Below, piece after piece: positions 33,127-33,871 of a stretch of DNA of 33,871 nucleotides; position 1 is the first letter of the stretch, and each line of letters opens with the position of its first letter. A program made the translations under genes and the position numbers. Below the pieces are notes generated by a model. It was not told the origin of the DNA and did no database searches. It saw nothing but the letters and a program-made list of their open reading frames with translations. Source of the stretch: Streptomyces sp. SBT349 (GTDB lineage: Bacteria > Actinomycetota > Actinomycetes > Streptomycetales > Streptomycetaceae); contig NZ_LAVK01000033.1 in the NCBI RefSeq assembly GCF_001083795.1, positions 1-33,871 on the forward strand, given 5' to 3'.

Positions 33127-33143
33127 CCGACCGAACGGTCCGG
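33127..33143 (+). terminator. Small hairpin after the monooxygenase gene
   Basis: CCGACCG and CGGTCCGG pair with one bulge around an AA loop, 15 nt after the stop. Just before it, TCCGCCTGA is duplicated in tandem over the stop codon. Probable weak terminator. Confidence 0.35.
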
Positions 33144-33248
33144 CCCGCCGCGTTGTCAGAGGGCGGTGGCAGACTGAACGCCGTGATCATCGCGGCCGGT
33201 CCGGGCCGTGCGACGGGACGCTGACGGTGTGAAGGGGGGCGGGGGTCG

Positions 33249-33871
33249 GTGAGGTTTCTCCATACCTCCGACTGGCATCTGGGACGCGGTCTGCACCGGG
33301 TCAGCCTGCTGGAGGCGCAGGGCGCGTTCCTCGACCACCTGGTGGAGGTGGCGCGGGAGGAACGGGTGGACGCCGTGCTGGTCGCCGGGGACATCTACGA
33401 CCGGGCCGTCCCGCCGCTGGCCGCCGTCGAGCTCTTCGACGACGCGCTGCACCGGCTCGCCGACCTCGGCGCACCCACCGTGATGATCTCGGGGAACCAC
33501 GACTCCCCCCGCCGCCTGGGCGTCGGCGCGGGCCTCATCGGACGCGCGGGCATCCACCTGCGCACCGATCCCTCCTCGTGCGGGACGCCGGTGATCCTCG
33601 GCGACGAGCACGGCGACGTCGCCGTCTACGGCCTGCCCTATCTCGAACCGGCGCTGGTGCGCGAGGAGTTCGCCGTCGAGAGCGCGGGCCACGCCGCCGT
33701 CGTCGGCGCCGCGATGGACCGCGTCCGCGCGGATCTGGCCGCGCGGCCCGCCGCCACCCGGTCCCTCGCGCTGGCCCACGCCTTCGTCACCGGCGGCACG
33801 CCCTCCGACAGCGAACGCGACATCACCGTGGGCGGCGCCTCCGCCGTCCCCGTCGCCACGTTCGACGGCGT
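33249..33871 (+). CDS. sbcD: SbcD nuclease subunit, 5' part (runs off the window)
   Basis: The first 207 codons of a metallophosphatase-type exonuclease, the nuclease half of SbcCD (Mre11-Rad50-like), which cleaves DNA hairpins and blocked ends. The GTG start is followed at once by RFLHTSDWHLGRGLH with metal ligands Asp8 and His10. Then come VLVAGDIYDRAVPP and VMISGNHDSPRRLG, the remaining phosphoesterase motifs. A purine-rich AGGGGGGCGGGGG lies upstream. The gene is cut at the window edge; full-length relatives are about 380-400 residues, and sbcC normally follows. Confidence 0.92.
   Translation, partial: MRFLHTSDWHLGRGLHRVSLLEAQGAFLDHLVEVAREERVDAVLVAGDIYDRAVPPLAAVELFDDALHRLADLGAPTVMISGNHDSPRRLGVGAGLIGRAGIHLRTDPSSCGTPVILGDEHGDVAVYGLPYLEPALVREEFAVESAGHAAVVGAAMDRVRADLAARPAATRSLALAHAFVTGGTPSDSERDITVGGASAVPVATFDG

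Overview
This is a high-GC actinobacterial segment: GC-biased third codon positions, several GTG/TTG starts, secreted glycoside hydrolases, lipoprotein solute-binding proteins, and LacI regulators with a TGGGAGCGCTCCCA-type operator of the Thermobifida CelR / Streptomyces CebR kind. A Nocardiopsaceae or Streptomyces-like soil or compost plant-biomass degrader fits best. The species cannot be fixed from the sequence alone.

Region 1 (1-13.7 kb) carries a RibD-C/DHFR-fold reductase and then a sugar cassette. A XylR-like regulator (LacI-type sensor plus AraC HTH) is divergent from a Gfo/Idh/MocA oxidoreductase. These are followed by a tightly overlapped operon: leader ORF, LivH, LivM, a lipoprotein solute-binding protein, LivG, LivF and a TIM-barrel sugar epimerase/isomerase. 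After it comes a 1,362-residue secreted protein with ThuA, glucose/sorbosone dehydrogenase, PKD, CBM6-like and LamG modules. The transporter has the branched-chain amino-acid (HAAT) architecture, but its neighbours are all sugar enzymes. I read it as an uptake and oxidation system for an unusual sugar or keto-glycoside.

Region 2 (14.0-16.4 kb) is a cellulose unit: a LacI regulator divergent from a secreted GH6 cellulase, with a CelR/CebR-type box in front of each gene.

Region 3 (16.5-28.1 kb) is a hemicellulose unit. It holds a Tat-type secreted alpha/beta-hydrolase, two head-to-head GH62 arabinofuranosidases (one with a CBM13), a GH10 xylanase, two tail-to-tail LacI paralogues, and a sugar ABC transporter of the xylobiose (Bxl) type. 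TTCGAA-centred sites lie at the promoters of one GH62 gene, the second LacI gene and the ABC operon, suggesting one regulon. Two decayed gene fragments sit between the esterase and the first GH62 gene.

Region 4 (28.1-33.9 kb) is mixed: a decayed tyrosine-integrase remnant, a single-domain secreted sugar dehydrogenase, a second RibD-C-type reductase, a CoA-binding protein divergent from a YigZ/IMPACT protein, an LLM flavin monooxygenase, and the 5' part of sbcD running off the window. No tRNA, rRNA, CRISPR array or intact insertion sequence was seen.
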